Shown piece by piece: positions 14,293-22,638 of a stretch of 23,481 bases of DNA; the first letter of the stretch is position 1; every line of letters begins with the position of its first letter. Source of the DNA: a virus. The position numbers and the translations under genes are program-made. A model generated the notes under the pieces. That model saw nothing but the letters and a program-made list of their open reading frames with translations, was not told the DNA's origin and made no database searches. The DNA lies in the IMG/VR virus record IMGVR_UViG_3300017743_000131, positions 1 through 23,481 of that record. One strand, given 5' to 3'.

Positions 14293-14306
14293 TATTTATA
14301 TTTATA
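14293..14306 (+). promoter_or_regulatory. Double TATTTATA element (copy 7), upstream of the tape measure
   Basis: AATATTTATATTTATAAAAA contains two overlapping TATTTATA cores (14293-14300 and 14299-14306), directly after the stop at 14291 and 17 bases before the TTG start at 14324. AAAAAAGGATA follows as ribosome site. Confidence 0.45.
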
Positions 14307-14323
14307 AAAAAGGATATTCAAAG

Positions 14324-15949
14324 TTGTCGACACAAAATCAATTATATAATTTAAAACAATTACCCAGAACTTCTCAGATACCAGACCTAGGTGATGATCC
14401 TAACAATGCATTAGAAAAATTAAAAGAGGAGCTTAAAAAGTTACAAGATGGATATGAAAATTTAATTCCAGCTGGTGTAGAATTCAACTTATTACTAGAA
14501 AAACAAATTGCTTTATTACAATTAATTGAAGGAACAACTAAAAATGCTGTTACACGTTTTGATATTTTAGAACAAAGAGCAAAAGGAATAAATGAAGCAT
14601 TTGATATATCAGCTAATAGATCTATAGCATTTGCAAAAAGTATTGATCGAGTTGGAAAATCATTAAATATTAATACCAGGTCTGCAAAAACATATGTAAC
14701 AGAAATAAATAAATTAATACCCGGACTAGGAAAATTAGATAAAGGAAATCAAGGTTACTATAAAAATTTACTTCGAGGTAATGAAATATTACGAGAACGT
14801 TTAGGATTAAGTGCAGATGAAGCATTAGCAGTAAGAAGATTATCTAATTTACAAAATACAGAATTAATACCATCAATTGGAGAATATATTAATACAGCAG
14901 CTGCATTAAATGAAGAAGGTATTACTGGAGCATTTCAAACATTTTTTGAAGAAATATCAACTACTAGTACAGACATAGTTGCACAATATAGCAAAATGTT
15001 ACCAGATGCATTAATGAGAACAACTATTGATGCTAGAAGATTAGGATTAACATTAACTGATTTAAAAACTGCTGGTGATAACATGTTGGATATTCAAAAA
15101 CAAACTCAAGCATCATATGATTTTCAATTATTTACCGGTAAAGCTTTAGAAACACAAGAATATAAAAACATAGCAGCTGCATTTAATAGAGCAACTATCG
15201 AAGGAGATGCAGCGGAACAATTAAAAATAATTGAATCATTAACTAAAGAACATGGCAAGGATCTCAAAACCAATTTAATGGCTCGAGAAGCTGCAGCTTC
15301 ACTGTTAGGAATTGATCAAGGAAAATTATTAGAGATAGTTAATTTACAGCAAGAATTATCTGATATTGAAAATGAAAAAGAAGCTAGTTTAAATGAACAA
15401 CAAAAGAAAAATTTAGAAATATTAAATACACAACGAACTGCAGATATAATATCAAGAAAAGCAGCTCAAGAAGAATCGGCTGCAGTTGCTGGTTCACAAG
15501 CACAATTTGACGTTAATGCTGTTACAGCACCTGGTGGGGTTGTAGATCAGATAATAAAAAAATCTTCAGATTTTGTAAATGAAACTGAAGTGGGTAAAAT
15601 GGTTGTAGGAGCATTAACTGTAGCAGGAGCATTAAATTTTACTGGTGATACACTTAAGTCATTGAAACAAGGCTTAAAAGCAACAGATGCCCAAACACCA
15701 GGAAAAGCTACTGGCGGTCCTGTAGCAATGGGCAAATCATATATGGTTGGAGAATTAGGACCAGAATTATTTACTCCTTCTTCAGCTGGAACAATAACTT
15801 CAACAAGTCAAATGGCTTCTGCAGGAGGCGGCGGATCTAGAGCAATTGTAGAAGCATTAAAAGGAATGCAATTCAATGTTATAAATAATTTTGATGGAAG
15901 TGCTATATTAACATCAATTGAATTAGCAGAAGGAAATAGATTAACATAG
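14324..15949 (+). CDS. Tail tape measure protein
   Basis: A 541-residue protein. The N-terminal two thirds are long, mostly helical and charged, with coiled-coil character (for example ALEKLKEELKKLQDGYENL), and a hydrophobic segment VGKMVVGALTVAGAL lies near residue 430. Residues about 464-491 (GGPVAMGKSYMVGELGPELF, then TPSSAGTI) are the GGxVxxGxxYxVGExGPELFxP motif typical of tape measure C-termini. The protein spans the tube lumen and sets tail length; at roughly 1.5 angstroms per residue it predicts a tail near 80 nm, close to the T4 range (gp29 is 590 residues). The start is TTG 14324 behind AAGGATA, since no in-frame ATG exists near the 5' end. Position after the chaperone supports the call. 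Confidence 0.88.
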   Translation: MSTQNQLYNLKQLPRTSQIPDLGDDPNNALEKLKEELKKLQDGYENLIPAGVEFNLLLEKQIALLQLIEGTTKNAVTRFDILEQRAKGINEAFDISANRSIAFAKSIDRVGKSLNINTRSAKTYVTEINKLIPGLGKLDKGNQGYYKNLLRGNEILRERLGLSADEALAVRRLSNLQNTELIPSIGEYINTAAALNEEGITGAFQTFFEEISTTSTDIVAQYSKMLPDALMRTTIDARRLGLTLTDLKTAGDNMLDIQKQTQASYDFQLFTGKALETQEYKNIAAAFNRATIEGDAAEQLKIIESLTKEHGKDLKTNLMAREAAASLLGIDQGKLLEIVNLQQELSDIENEKEASLNEQQKKNLEILNTQRTADIISRKAAQEESAAVAGSQAQFDVNAVTAPGGVVDQIIKKSSDFVNETEVGKMVVGALTVAGALNFTGDTLKSLKQGLKATDAQTPGKATGGPVAMGKSYMVGELGPELFTPSSAGTITSTSQMASAGGGGSRAIVEALKGMQFNVINNFDGSAILTSIELAEGNRLT

Positions 15950-15958
15950 AATTTAGAT

Positions 15959-18115
15959 ATGGCAAATTTTTATGACATAAGCAAACAATACGTACCTAAT
16001 ACGGATGGTAATGGATTTATAACTAAATTCAATTTAACCAATGAAAGATATGATCCAACTCTAGAAGTATCAACATCTTTAGAAAAAATTAAACCATATA
16101 CAATCGATTTAAATCAATCAGGTAAAGGAACTCCTAGTGTTTTATATTCTATAGACTTATCACAATCAGGTAAAGGAACTCCTAGTACAGAATATAATGT
16201 AAACACAAATCAATCCACGAACGGAACTCCTAGCACAGAATATAGTGTAGATACAAATCAATCCACGAACGGAACTCCTAGTACAGAATATAATGTAAAC
16301 ACAAATCAATTTTCAAATACAATTCCATTTACACTTTATACTGTAGATACATCACAAACATCAACTAATATTCCAGCTAATCAAATGAATATTATTGATA
16401 CAACACAATCATCTAATGGCAGACCAAGTATTATAATGCCAACATTACAAATATTACCTATAGGTACTCAAGTTCCAAGACAATATCAACAACCAGCTCA
16501 ACAAGAATCCACTGAAATAGGACCCACATTCACAAGTAATGATGGAACAGTTACAACTAATTCATTTTTATCAAATCAAAAATATGAAAATAAAACAATT
16601 AATTTGAATGCATCTCCACCAGATGAACAACGAGTATTAAATACACAAAATCAATTTAAAGGATTAAATTCAAAAACTGATATTTTAGAAACAACAAGTA
16701 ATAGATTAGCTAATAAAATATTGAATGGAGCTACTGCATTATTTGGATTAGATAATATTAATTCATCATATGCTTTAAAAGGAACATTTGAAACATTACC
16801 ATTTTCAGAATTACGTCCAAATCCAAATTTAGCACCAGGAGCAACATATCAAGATTTTCGAAGTAGACTACCTGTTTCTTCTAAACGAATGGATGGAGCA
16901 GCTGCAGCATCAAGAGGTAGCGTAAAAGCCGGATCATATTTTTCTGCTACTAGAACATTGCCTGGAGGAGCATATTCTGTATTTAATTTGGAAAATACAT
17001 ATGGATTTCCAATAACCTCTGCAGCAGTTGGAAATGATTTCACAAAAAGATCAGAAGTAGCTACCAGATGGAATCCGCTAGCTGGTACTGATATAAAAGA
17101 GTCATTAATAAAAGCTAAAAATTTAAAAGATGGAGCAAGTTTTAATCAAAATACAGGAGCATGGGTACGATCAAAGAATCCATTAGAACTAACAACAAGA
17201 TTTACAGGAGACAAAGTTACAGTTATTGACTTTGGAAAAAGATCTAATAGTTCAATATATCAATGGAAACCGGAGGGAGCTTTAGCTGGAGCATTAAATA
17301 AAGCTGAAATTTTTGGATCAACTATTGGAGAAACATTAGGAGTAGGTAGAACAAGTGATTTAATTAAATTCTTTTTTAACGGCCCTAAATTATATCCTGG
17401 ATCAACTGAAGTTGATGATGTTATTGTATTTAGAGCAATTATAAATTCTTTAACTGATTCATTTTCTGCCAATTGGAGTCCTGTACAGTTTATAGGAAGA
17501 GCAGATCCTAATTATACATATCAAGGATTTTCAAGAAATTTTGATATAGGATTTACGGTATATGCTTCAAATCGTGATGAATTAAAACCAATATACAGAA
17601 AATTAAATTATTTAGCTAGTTATACAGCTCCTGAATATTCAGATGATACATTGGTAATGAAAGCTCCATATTTAAGAATGACCGTAGGTGATTTATTAGT
17701 CCAACAACCAATTGCAGTATCTAGCGTATTTTATACTTTTCAAGATGCTGAAACAACATGGGAAACAAATATTGAACAAGATCCAACTAATATGGAAGTG
17801 CCTAAAAAGATTGATGTAACTTTATCTGGATTCTTGATTACCGATTATCTACCACAAAAAGGAGGAAGATTCTATACGTTGGCAAAAGAGTTTGATAAAG
17901 AAGGACAACCTAAACCAGGAAACAATGATTGGTTGAGTGATTCAGTACAAACTGAAGCAAAAACATTATCATTTGATGATTTATCAAGAAGACAGCAAAA
18001 ACAAGCTGAAAAATTAATTCGAAAAGACAAAAAACGTAACGATCGTATTGGTAAAAAGAACATAAAAAATCAAGAATTAATTCAACAAGGAAAAGGTAGT
18101 AGACCTGCTTTTTAA
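15959..18115 (+). CDS. Baseplate / tail-tube-cap-like protein with 16-residue tandem repeats
   Basis: A 718-residue protein starting 9 bases after the tape measure. Residues about 47-159 are six regular 16-residue repeats plus a degenerate seventh, of the form Y(S/N)VxTNQSTNGTPSTE, likely an extended or beta-solenoid spacer. The C-terminal domain (about 483-640) carries TEVDDVIVFRAIINSLTDSF, MKAPYLRMTVGDLLVQQPI, WETNIEQDPTNMEVPKKIDV and ITDYLPQKGGRFY, which resembles baseplate/tail-tube-initiator proteins of T4-like phages (gp48/gp54 position). The last 50 residues are very basic (RRQQKQAEKLIRKDKKRNDR). It is longer than T4 gp48 (364 residues) because of the repeats and the N-terminal region. 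The specific equivalence to gp48 is inferred from position and motif style. Confidence 0.7.
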   Translation: MANFYDISKQYVPNTDGNGFITKFNLTNERYDPTLEVSTSLEKIKPYTIDLNQSGKGTPSVLYSIDLSQSGKGTPSTEYNVNTNQSTNGTPSTEYSVDTNQSTNGTPSTEYNVNTNQFSNTIPFTLYTVDTSQTSTNIPANQMNIIDTTQSSNGRPSIIMPTLQILPIGTQVPRQYQQPAQQESTEIGPTFTSNDGTVTTNSFLSNQKYENKTINLNASPPDEQRVLNTQNQFKGLNSKTDILETTSNRLANKILNGATALFGLDNINSSYALKGTFETLPFSELRPNPNLAPGATYQDFRSRLPVSSKRMDGAAAASRGSVKAGSYFSATRTLPGGAYSVFNLENTYGFPITSAAVGNDFTKRSEVATRWNPLAGTDIKESLIKAKNLKDGASFNQNTGAWVRSKNPLELTTRFTGDKVTVIDFGKRSNSSIYQWKPEGALAGALNKAEIFGSTIGETLGVGRTSDLIKFFFNGPKLYPGSTEVDDVIVFRAIINSLTDSFSANWSPVQFIGRADPNYTYQGFSRNFDIGFTVYASNRDELKPIYRKLNYLASYTAPEYSDDTLVMKAPYLRMTVGDLLVQQPIAVSSVFYTFQDAETTWETNIEQDPTNMEVPKKIDVTLSGFLITDYLPQKGGRFYTLAKEFDKEGQPKPGNNDWLSDSVQTEAKTLSFDDLSRRQQKQAEKLIRKDKKRNDRIGKKNIKNQELIQQGKGSRPAF
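16097..16435 (+). repeat. 48-bp tandem repeats (about seven units) inside the baseplate gene
   Basis: Six 48-bp units and one slightly longer degenerate unit encode 16-residue repeats. A 40-base tract at 16175-16214 (starting GGAACTCCTAGTACAG) is exactly repeated at 16271-16310, 96 bases later, showing that two units were duplicated together recently. The outer units are more diverged. Confidence 0.92.
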
Positions 18116-18124
18116 TAGAAAATT

Positions 18125-18403
18125 ATGAATAGATACGAAAACATACCAATTATAAAAACAGATGCAGGTAAGCGAAGATTTGCTTCTAGCTTTTTACCAA
18201 CAATACCAACATCAGAACAAGATATTTATATAGTTACTACATCAGTTGAACGGTTAGATCATTTAGCTAAACAATTTTATGATGATGAAAATTTATGGTG
18301 GGCAATTGCATTAGTTAATAGTATTGGAAAAGGAACTATATATGTTCCTGTTGAAACAAGATTACGAATACCACCTAAAAGTACTATAGAAGAATTAATA
18401 TAA
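18125..18403 (+). CDS. Baseplate wedge subunit (gp53-like, LysM-type fold)
   Basis: A 92-residue protein. ERLDHLAKQFYDDENLWWAI (54-73) followed by ALVNSIGKGTIYVPVETRLR and IP is the signature of gp53/tail-protein-X-like LysM domains, in which a small protein packs in the baseplate wedge around the hub. The N-terminus (NRYENIPIIKTDAGKRRFAS) is the typical lead-in of the T4-like versions. It lies 9 bases after the preceding gene and 9 bases before the hub gene, consistent with one baseplate operon. T4 gp53 is about twice this length, so this is a minimal version. Confidence 0.88.
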   Translation: MNRYENIPIIKTDAGKRRFASSFLPTIPTSEQDIYIVTTSVERLDHLAKQFYDDENLWWAIALVNSIGKGTIYVPVETRLRIPPKSTIEELI

Positions 18404-18412
18404 AAAAAAGTT

Positions 18413-20593
18413 ATGGCAGGAGATCTTTATTATTCACAAGTTAATTCAAGTTTAAAAAAAGAACTATTAGCAAGATCTGCTACAGGTAAACTAAATAGAT
18501 CTCCAGAATCTATAGACTTCATGTTAAACAAGCTAACCAATGTAAAAATATATGCATTTGAAGGAGATACTGTAACAACTGATCCTATAGGCGTATTAGG
18601 AGGAGGACTAGTAACGCAAAATTCAGAAAATGGATATTCATATTTACCTAGTGGCCCATCTGGATACGCAACTAATATTTCTACAAGGCCCGGGCCAGTA
18701 ATCACCGGCGTTACAGTTAATATTGCAGATCAAGGAGAAAAGGGAATAAATACTGCAACTATTAATTTAACAATAATGGATCCAGCTCAATTAGTAGAAA
18801 TTGAAGATACATTTTTTAGACCCGGACGACCATTAAAAATAGAAATAGTACAACCAGATGATGTTATACAAAATACCGAATCTGGAACAGGAGCGTTGTT
18901 AAACAGAGATGAATTATTATATACTACTAAAATATTGCAACAACAATATAAAGGTACTGATCAAGATCTAGACGAATTTCGAAAAATGAATCAACTAATA
19001 TTTACTGGTCTTGTAGATGGATTTAAAGTTGAATATAATGTAGATGCAACGTTAAATGTAACATTAACTACAAGATCGATTTTTGGTATTTATCCAGATG
19101 TATCATTGTTTATATCAAATCCTCAAATTCCAAATTCTTCTATAGATCAAACTATAACTAAAACGTTTTCTGACACATTAAAAGGAGATATTAATAACGA
19201 AGTAGAAAGATTAAAAAAAGATTATCCGAATGGATTTATTCAACAGTTTCAAATTTTAGATGAAATAAAAAACGAAACTGATCGTGTAATGTTATATGGA
19301 CCTATATATAAATCTAGAGACAATCAAAAATATGGATATACAACAATGATATCTATAGGATTATTAATAGACTTTTTATATAAATATATTTATCTACCTG
19401 CAGTTAATACAAAAGATGATGACTCTCCAGTTGTTGTTCCAAATATGCAGATTGTATGCGATGATAGATTATGTAAAACAAATTATTATGAAGAACTAGT
19501 TTCAGCAAATCCAAGTAGAATTTTATTATATCAAGGAAATACAGAAGAATCAAAAACAAATGATTATATAAGACTAGCTGGTACTGGAGATGGAATAGAA
19601 GTAACAGAAGGAGGTTTACGAACTGTAGGTAGTATAGACGATATAGGAAACGAAGAAACTATAGCAACAGAAGATTATGTTATTAACTATTATGATGGTA
19701 TTGAAAATATAGGAAATATTCCAGGATTCTATCAAGTATCTGACAAGGATCAAGTAAATCCAACATCTGAATCAACTAAATATGGATGTTTATCAAGAAT
19801 ATTAATTAATGTAGAAACAATTGCAGAACTAGAAAGTAAATTACGAGAACAAACCACTAGGCCATTTACTATTAAAAATTTTATGATTGAAATATCAAAT
19901 GAAATTAAAAAACAATTGGGTTATGCAATATTTCCTGGTTTAATTTATCATTCAGAATCACCAAGTACTTTATTGTTTTATGATCAAAATTATTTTGGAC
20001 CAGATTTACAAATAGCAGAATTTGAAATACCAGTATTTTCTAGCAAATCGCAAGGTACAGTCGTACGTGATATAAAATTATCATATGATGTGCCAGATAA
20101 ATATAAAAATTTATTATTTGGATTTAGATCACAAGCAGTATCTCCTACTAAAGTTGCTTCATATAATCCATATCTAATATCTAATTCTTCGAAAGCTCGT
20201 GAAGAAGAACAAGAAAAATGGAAGGAAAATCACGAAAAATCATTAACACAATTAGCAGACGCAAAATCAGAATTAACAAAAGACATTTATGATAAATCAT
20301 ATATTGATAATTTACAAAATGCATTAGAATTATATGTAAAATATTCTGAACCATCATTACAAGAATCTATAGATCAACAAAAACCTAGATGGTTGTATAC
20401 ATTAGAATTTACAGTTGATGGTATTAATGGATTTAAATTTGGAGATGTTTTACAATTTAGAGGATTACCAAAAAAATATAATCAAGATTATGTTTTTATT
20501 GTAGATAAAATAACACATCAAATAGATTCAACAGGACAATGGACTACTACTTTAAACTGTGGAACTAGAGCAAGAAGCACATCGATAATATAA
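18413..20593 (+). CDS. Baseplate hub-like protein (gp27/gpD-type)
   Basis: A 726-residue protein. The N-terminal region has VITGVTVNIADQGEKGINTA (96-115) and ATINLTIMDPAQLVEIEDTF with FRPGRPLKIEI after it, then FTGLVDGFKVEYNVDATLNV (197-216) and TLTTRS; these are the alternating strands of hub domains in T4-like and Mu-like phages. A charged helical stretch (about 595-658, KAREEEQEKWKENHEKSL) precedes a C-terminal hub-type strand set (FTVDGINGFKFGDVLQF, LPKKYNQDYVFIVDKITHQI, STGQWTTTLNCGTRARS). It would form the central ring below the tube. The start ATG 18413 has only a weak ribosome site. Hub identity is probable; the middle (240-590) is unassigned. Confidence 0.72.
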   Translation: MAGDLYYSQVNSSLKKELLARSATGKLNRSPESIDFMLNKLTNVKIYAFEGDTVTTDPIGVLGGGLVTQNSENGYSYLPSGPSGYATNISTRPGPVITGVTVNIADQGEKGINTATINLTIMDPAQLVEIEDTFFRPGRPLKIEIVQPDDVIQNTESGTGALLNRDELLYTTKILQQQYKGTDQDLDEFRKMNQLIFTGLVDGFKVEYNVDATLNVTLTTRSIFGIYPDVSLFISNPQIPNSSIDQTITKTFSDTLKGDINNEVERLKKDYPNGFIQQFQILDEIKNETDRVMLYGPIYKSRDNQKYGYTTMISIGLLIDFLYKYIYLPAVNTKDDDSPVVVPNMQIVCDDRLCKTNYYEELVSANPSRILLYQGNTEESKTNDYIRLAGTGDGIEVTEGGLRTVGSIDDIGNEETIATEDYVINYYDGIENIGNIPGFYQVSDKDQVNPTSESTKYGCLSRILINVETIAELESKLREQTTRPFTIKNFMIEISNEIKKQLGYAIFPGLIYHSESPSTLLFYDQNYFGPDLQIAEFEIPVFSSKSQGTVVRDIKLSYDVPDKYKNLLFGFRSQAVSPTKVASYNPYLISNSSKAREEEQEKWKENHEKSLTQLADAKSELTKDIYDKSYIDNLQNALELYVKYSEPSLQESIDQQKPRWLYTLEFTVDGINGFKFGDVLQFRGLPKKYNQDYVFIVDKITHQIDSTGQWTTTLNCGTRARSTSII

Positions 20594-21267
20594 TGAGAAA
20601 AAAAGAATATTATAATAAAGAAGAAGTTGTTGAAAATCAATATACTACTGGTAAAGAGTATATGACTAAAAATCGTGTTGAATATATTGGATTATATCAC
20701 AAATATATTACTGGCGAAGTTTATACATTAGCTACATATAATCCTAATAAATCAATTCCACTAATAACTTATCAAGAAGAATCTGCAGATATTAAATTGT
20801 ATAAAACTAATAAATCAAAAATAAAAACTAAATACAATACTCCGAACATATTTTATCCATCTCCTACTACAGCTGATATTAAGAAAAAGCGTATGACAAG
20901 ATATGTTTTAAAAAATGTATCTACAAATCAAATTTTTGAAACTAATTTACAAACAGTTAAAAATTATCAAAAAAAGAAAATTGATAATAATTTATATCAA
21001 TTAGAAACAATTGAATGGAAAATATCTGGTCCGTTAAATACCACAACAATAAATGGAATTACACAAATTGGAGTAATAGAAGAAAATATTCAAACAATAC
21101 GTAATAAATCAAAAAAAATGTCAGGATTATTACAATATTTCAAATCATATTCCGAATTTTATACTGACACTATATATGAAATACCAGAAAATATAAATCA
21201 ATCTTTTTCGTCTCAACCTACTACTACTTCAACATCAACTCCTACGTCAGTATCTACTTCATACTAG
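20593..21267 (+). CDS. Small virion-associated protein with YHKYITGE motif and Ser/Thr tail
   Basis: A 224-residue protein whose ATG at 20593 overlaps the last base of the hub stop (TAATG), implying coupled translation. VEYIGLYHKYITGEVYTLAT (29-48) matches the pattern F..eYtG.YH.h..TG..mtg found in several T4-like virion proteins. The middle is Lys-rich and the C-terminus is a low-complexity Ser/Thr/Pro tail (SQPTTTSTSTPTSVSTSY) that is probably disordered. A baseplate or hub accessory role follows from its coupling to the hub gene; no specific function is known to me. Confidence 0.65.
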   Translation: MRKKEYYNKEEVVENQYTTGKEYMTKNRVEYIGLYHKYITGEVYTLATYNPNKSIPLITYQEESADIKLYKTNKSKIKTKYNTPNIFYPSPTTADIKKKRMTRYVLKNVSTNQIFETNLQTVKNYQKKKIDNNLYQLETIEWKISGPLNTTTINGITQIGVIEENIQTIRNKSKKMSGLLQYFKSYSEFYTDTIYEIPENINQSFSSQPTTTSTSTPTSVSTSY

Positions 21268-21271
21268 AATA

Positions 21272-21288
21272 TTTTGATTTTATCAAAA
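21272..21288 (+). other. AT-only inverted repeat after the baseplate operon
   Basis: TTTTGAT-TTT-ATCAAAA is a perfect 7-bp inverted repeat just after the stop at 21267, in the gap before the polymerase-like gene. It has one GC pair per arm and no clean T run, so it is at best a weak terminator. Confidence 0.25.
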
Positions 21289-21309
21289 AATTTATTATTA
21301 TATTAATGT

Positions 21310-22638
21310 ATGATAATAATAGACGATTCAAAAGAACTAGATTCGTTATTACAAGATATTAAAAATGAGACTCATGTATTGGTAGTTCCAATATTGGCAG
21401 ATCATCAATTACATCCATCTATCAATAAAATATCATGTATATACGTATATTCAAGCAATGAAATTGAATTCATTGTTCCTATACATCATACAGAACAATT
21501 AACCGGGTTTAAAGAACATCTAAATAAACTACTCGATTTGAAATCTATATTTGTGCATGACAAAAAGTTATGGTTACAAATGGGCGGAAATAACAATGTT
21601 TATGATGTTAAAACTCTATGGTGGTATACATACGGAGAAGCTTACGACGAAAATCATTATTATACATCAGCTCATCATTTTTATTGGAGAAGACATACTA
21701 ATTTGCAACATGTAAACACAATTGTTCCTTTAATGAAACATGCAGAAATGTGTCAAAAAATACGCAAGTATGCAATGCCAATGATAATTAACTCAAAATT
21801 ATCAGACTCATATAAAAAATTTAATAATTATTATCCAAAAATATTTTCTGAAATTGAATCTAACGGGATGCAAACAACTAATTCATTTAAAATGAAAGAG
21901 TTAATAAAAGATGGACGTGTTTATTCTCAATATCATTATCATACAACTACAGGCCGGCCATCTAATGCATTCCGTGGATTTAATTTTGCAGCAATGAATA
22001 AACAAGATGGAACAAGAGATGCTCTTTGTAGTAGATTTGAAAATGGTGCATTAGTTGAATTTGATTTTGATGCATATCATGTAAGATTAATAGCTCAATT
22101 AATTGGATATAAATTACCAACTAGATCTATTCATACATATTTTGGAAAATTTTATTTTGGTACTGATAAATTAACATCAGATCAATATGAACAAAGCAAA
22201 CAAATAACATTTAGATTGCTATATGGTCATATAGAAAAAGAATTTTTAAAGATTCCATTTTTCAATGAAGTAAATAATTTTGTACATTCATTATGGAGTG
22301 AATGGAAAAGTAATGGATATATAAAGACTCCAATATTAAAAAGAGTATTAAGTAAAGATAATTTGTCTGACATGAACCAAAATAAATTATTTAATTATTA
22401 TTTGCAATCATTAGAAACAGAATTTACTGCAAGTAGATTAAATCTTTTATCAAATTTATTAAAAGAATATAAAACATGTATTATATTATATACATATGAT
22501 TCAGTGTTATTTGATGTTCCAATTTATGAAGCTAAAGAAATATTAATCAAGATAAAATCATGTTTAGAAGGCAATGATTTCCCTGTTAAATGTAAAGTAG
22601 GTAATATTTATAGTAAAATGAATGACATCAAGTTATGA
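21310..22638 (+). CDS. Short, divergent family A DNA polymerase-like protein
   Basis: A 442-residue protein with the recognisable order of PolA motifs: HTTTGRPSNAFRGFNFAAMN (211-230, the TxTGR region); motif A LVEFDFDAYHVRLIA (248-262) with D252 and R259; motif B QSKQITFRLLYGHIE (295-309) with K297, F301, Y305 and G306; motif C LYTYDSVLFDVP (393-404) with D397. Both metal-binding Asp are kept, but motif A Glu is His, the motif B Arg is Tyr, and motif C HDE is YDS. The N-terminal 180 residues (SIFVHDKKLWLQM, NVYDVKTLWWYTYGE) look like a degenerate 3'-5' exonuclease domain without a clear DxE. T4 itself uses a family B polymerase, so this is an unusual gene here. ATG 21310 has no evident ribosome site. 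It overlaps the next gene. Confidence 0.72.
   Translation: MIIIDDSKELDSLLQDIKNETHVLVVPILADHQLHPSINKISCIYVYSSNEIEFIVPIHHTEQLTGFKEHLNKLLDLKSIFVHDKKLWLQMGGNNNVYDVKTLWWYTYGEAYDENHYYTSAHHFYWRRHTNLQHVNTIVPLMKHAEMCQKIRKYAMPMIINSKLSDSYKKFNNYYPKIFSEIESNGMQTTNSFKMKELIKDGRVYSQYHYHTTTGRPSNAFRGFNFAAMNKQDGTRDALCSRFENGALVEFDFDAYHVRLIAQLIGYKLPTRSIHTYFGKFYFGTDKLTSDQYEQSKQITFRLLYGHIEKEFLKIPFFNEVNNFVHSLWSEWKSNGYIKTPILKRVLSKDNLSDMNQNKLFNYYLQSLETEFTASRLNLLSNLLKEYKTCIILYTYDSVLFDVPIYEAKEILIKIKSCLEGNDFPVKCKVGNIYSKMNDIKL
22605..22612 (+). promoter_or_regulatory. TATTTATA inside the 3' end of the polymerase-like gene
   Basis: AATATTTATAGTAAAATG lies 22 bases before ATG 22635. It matches the recurrent element in sequence and spacing but sits in coding sequence, so it may be chance. 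Confidence 0.2.

Noticed and set aside
16097-16435. Regular 48-bp repeats considered as a CRISPR-like array
   Set aside because: The repeats are in frame, encode a 16-residue periodic peptide inside a long gene and have no unique spacers.
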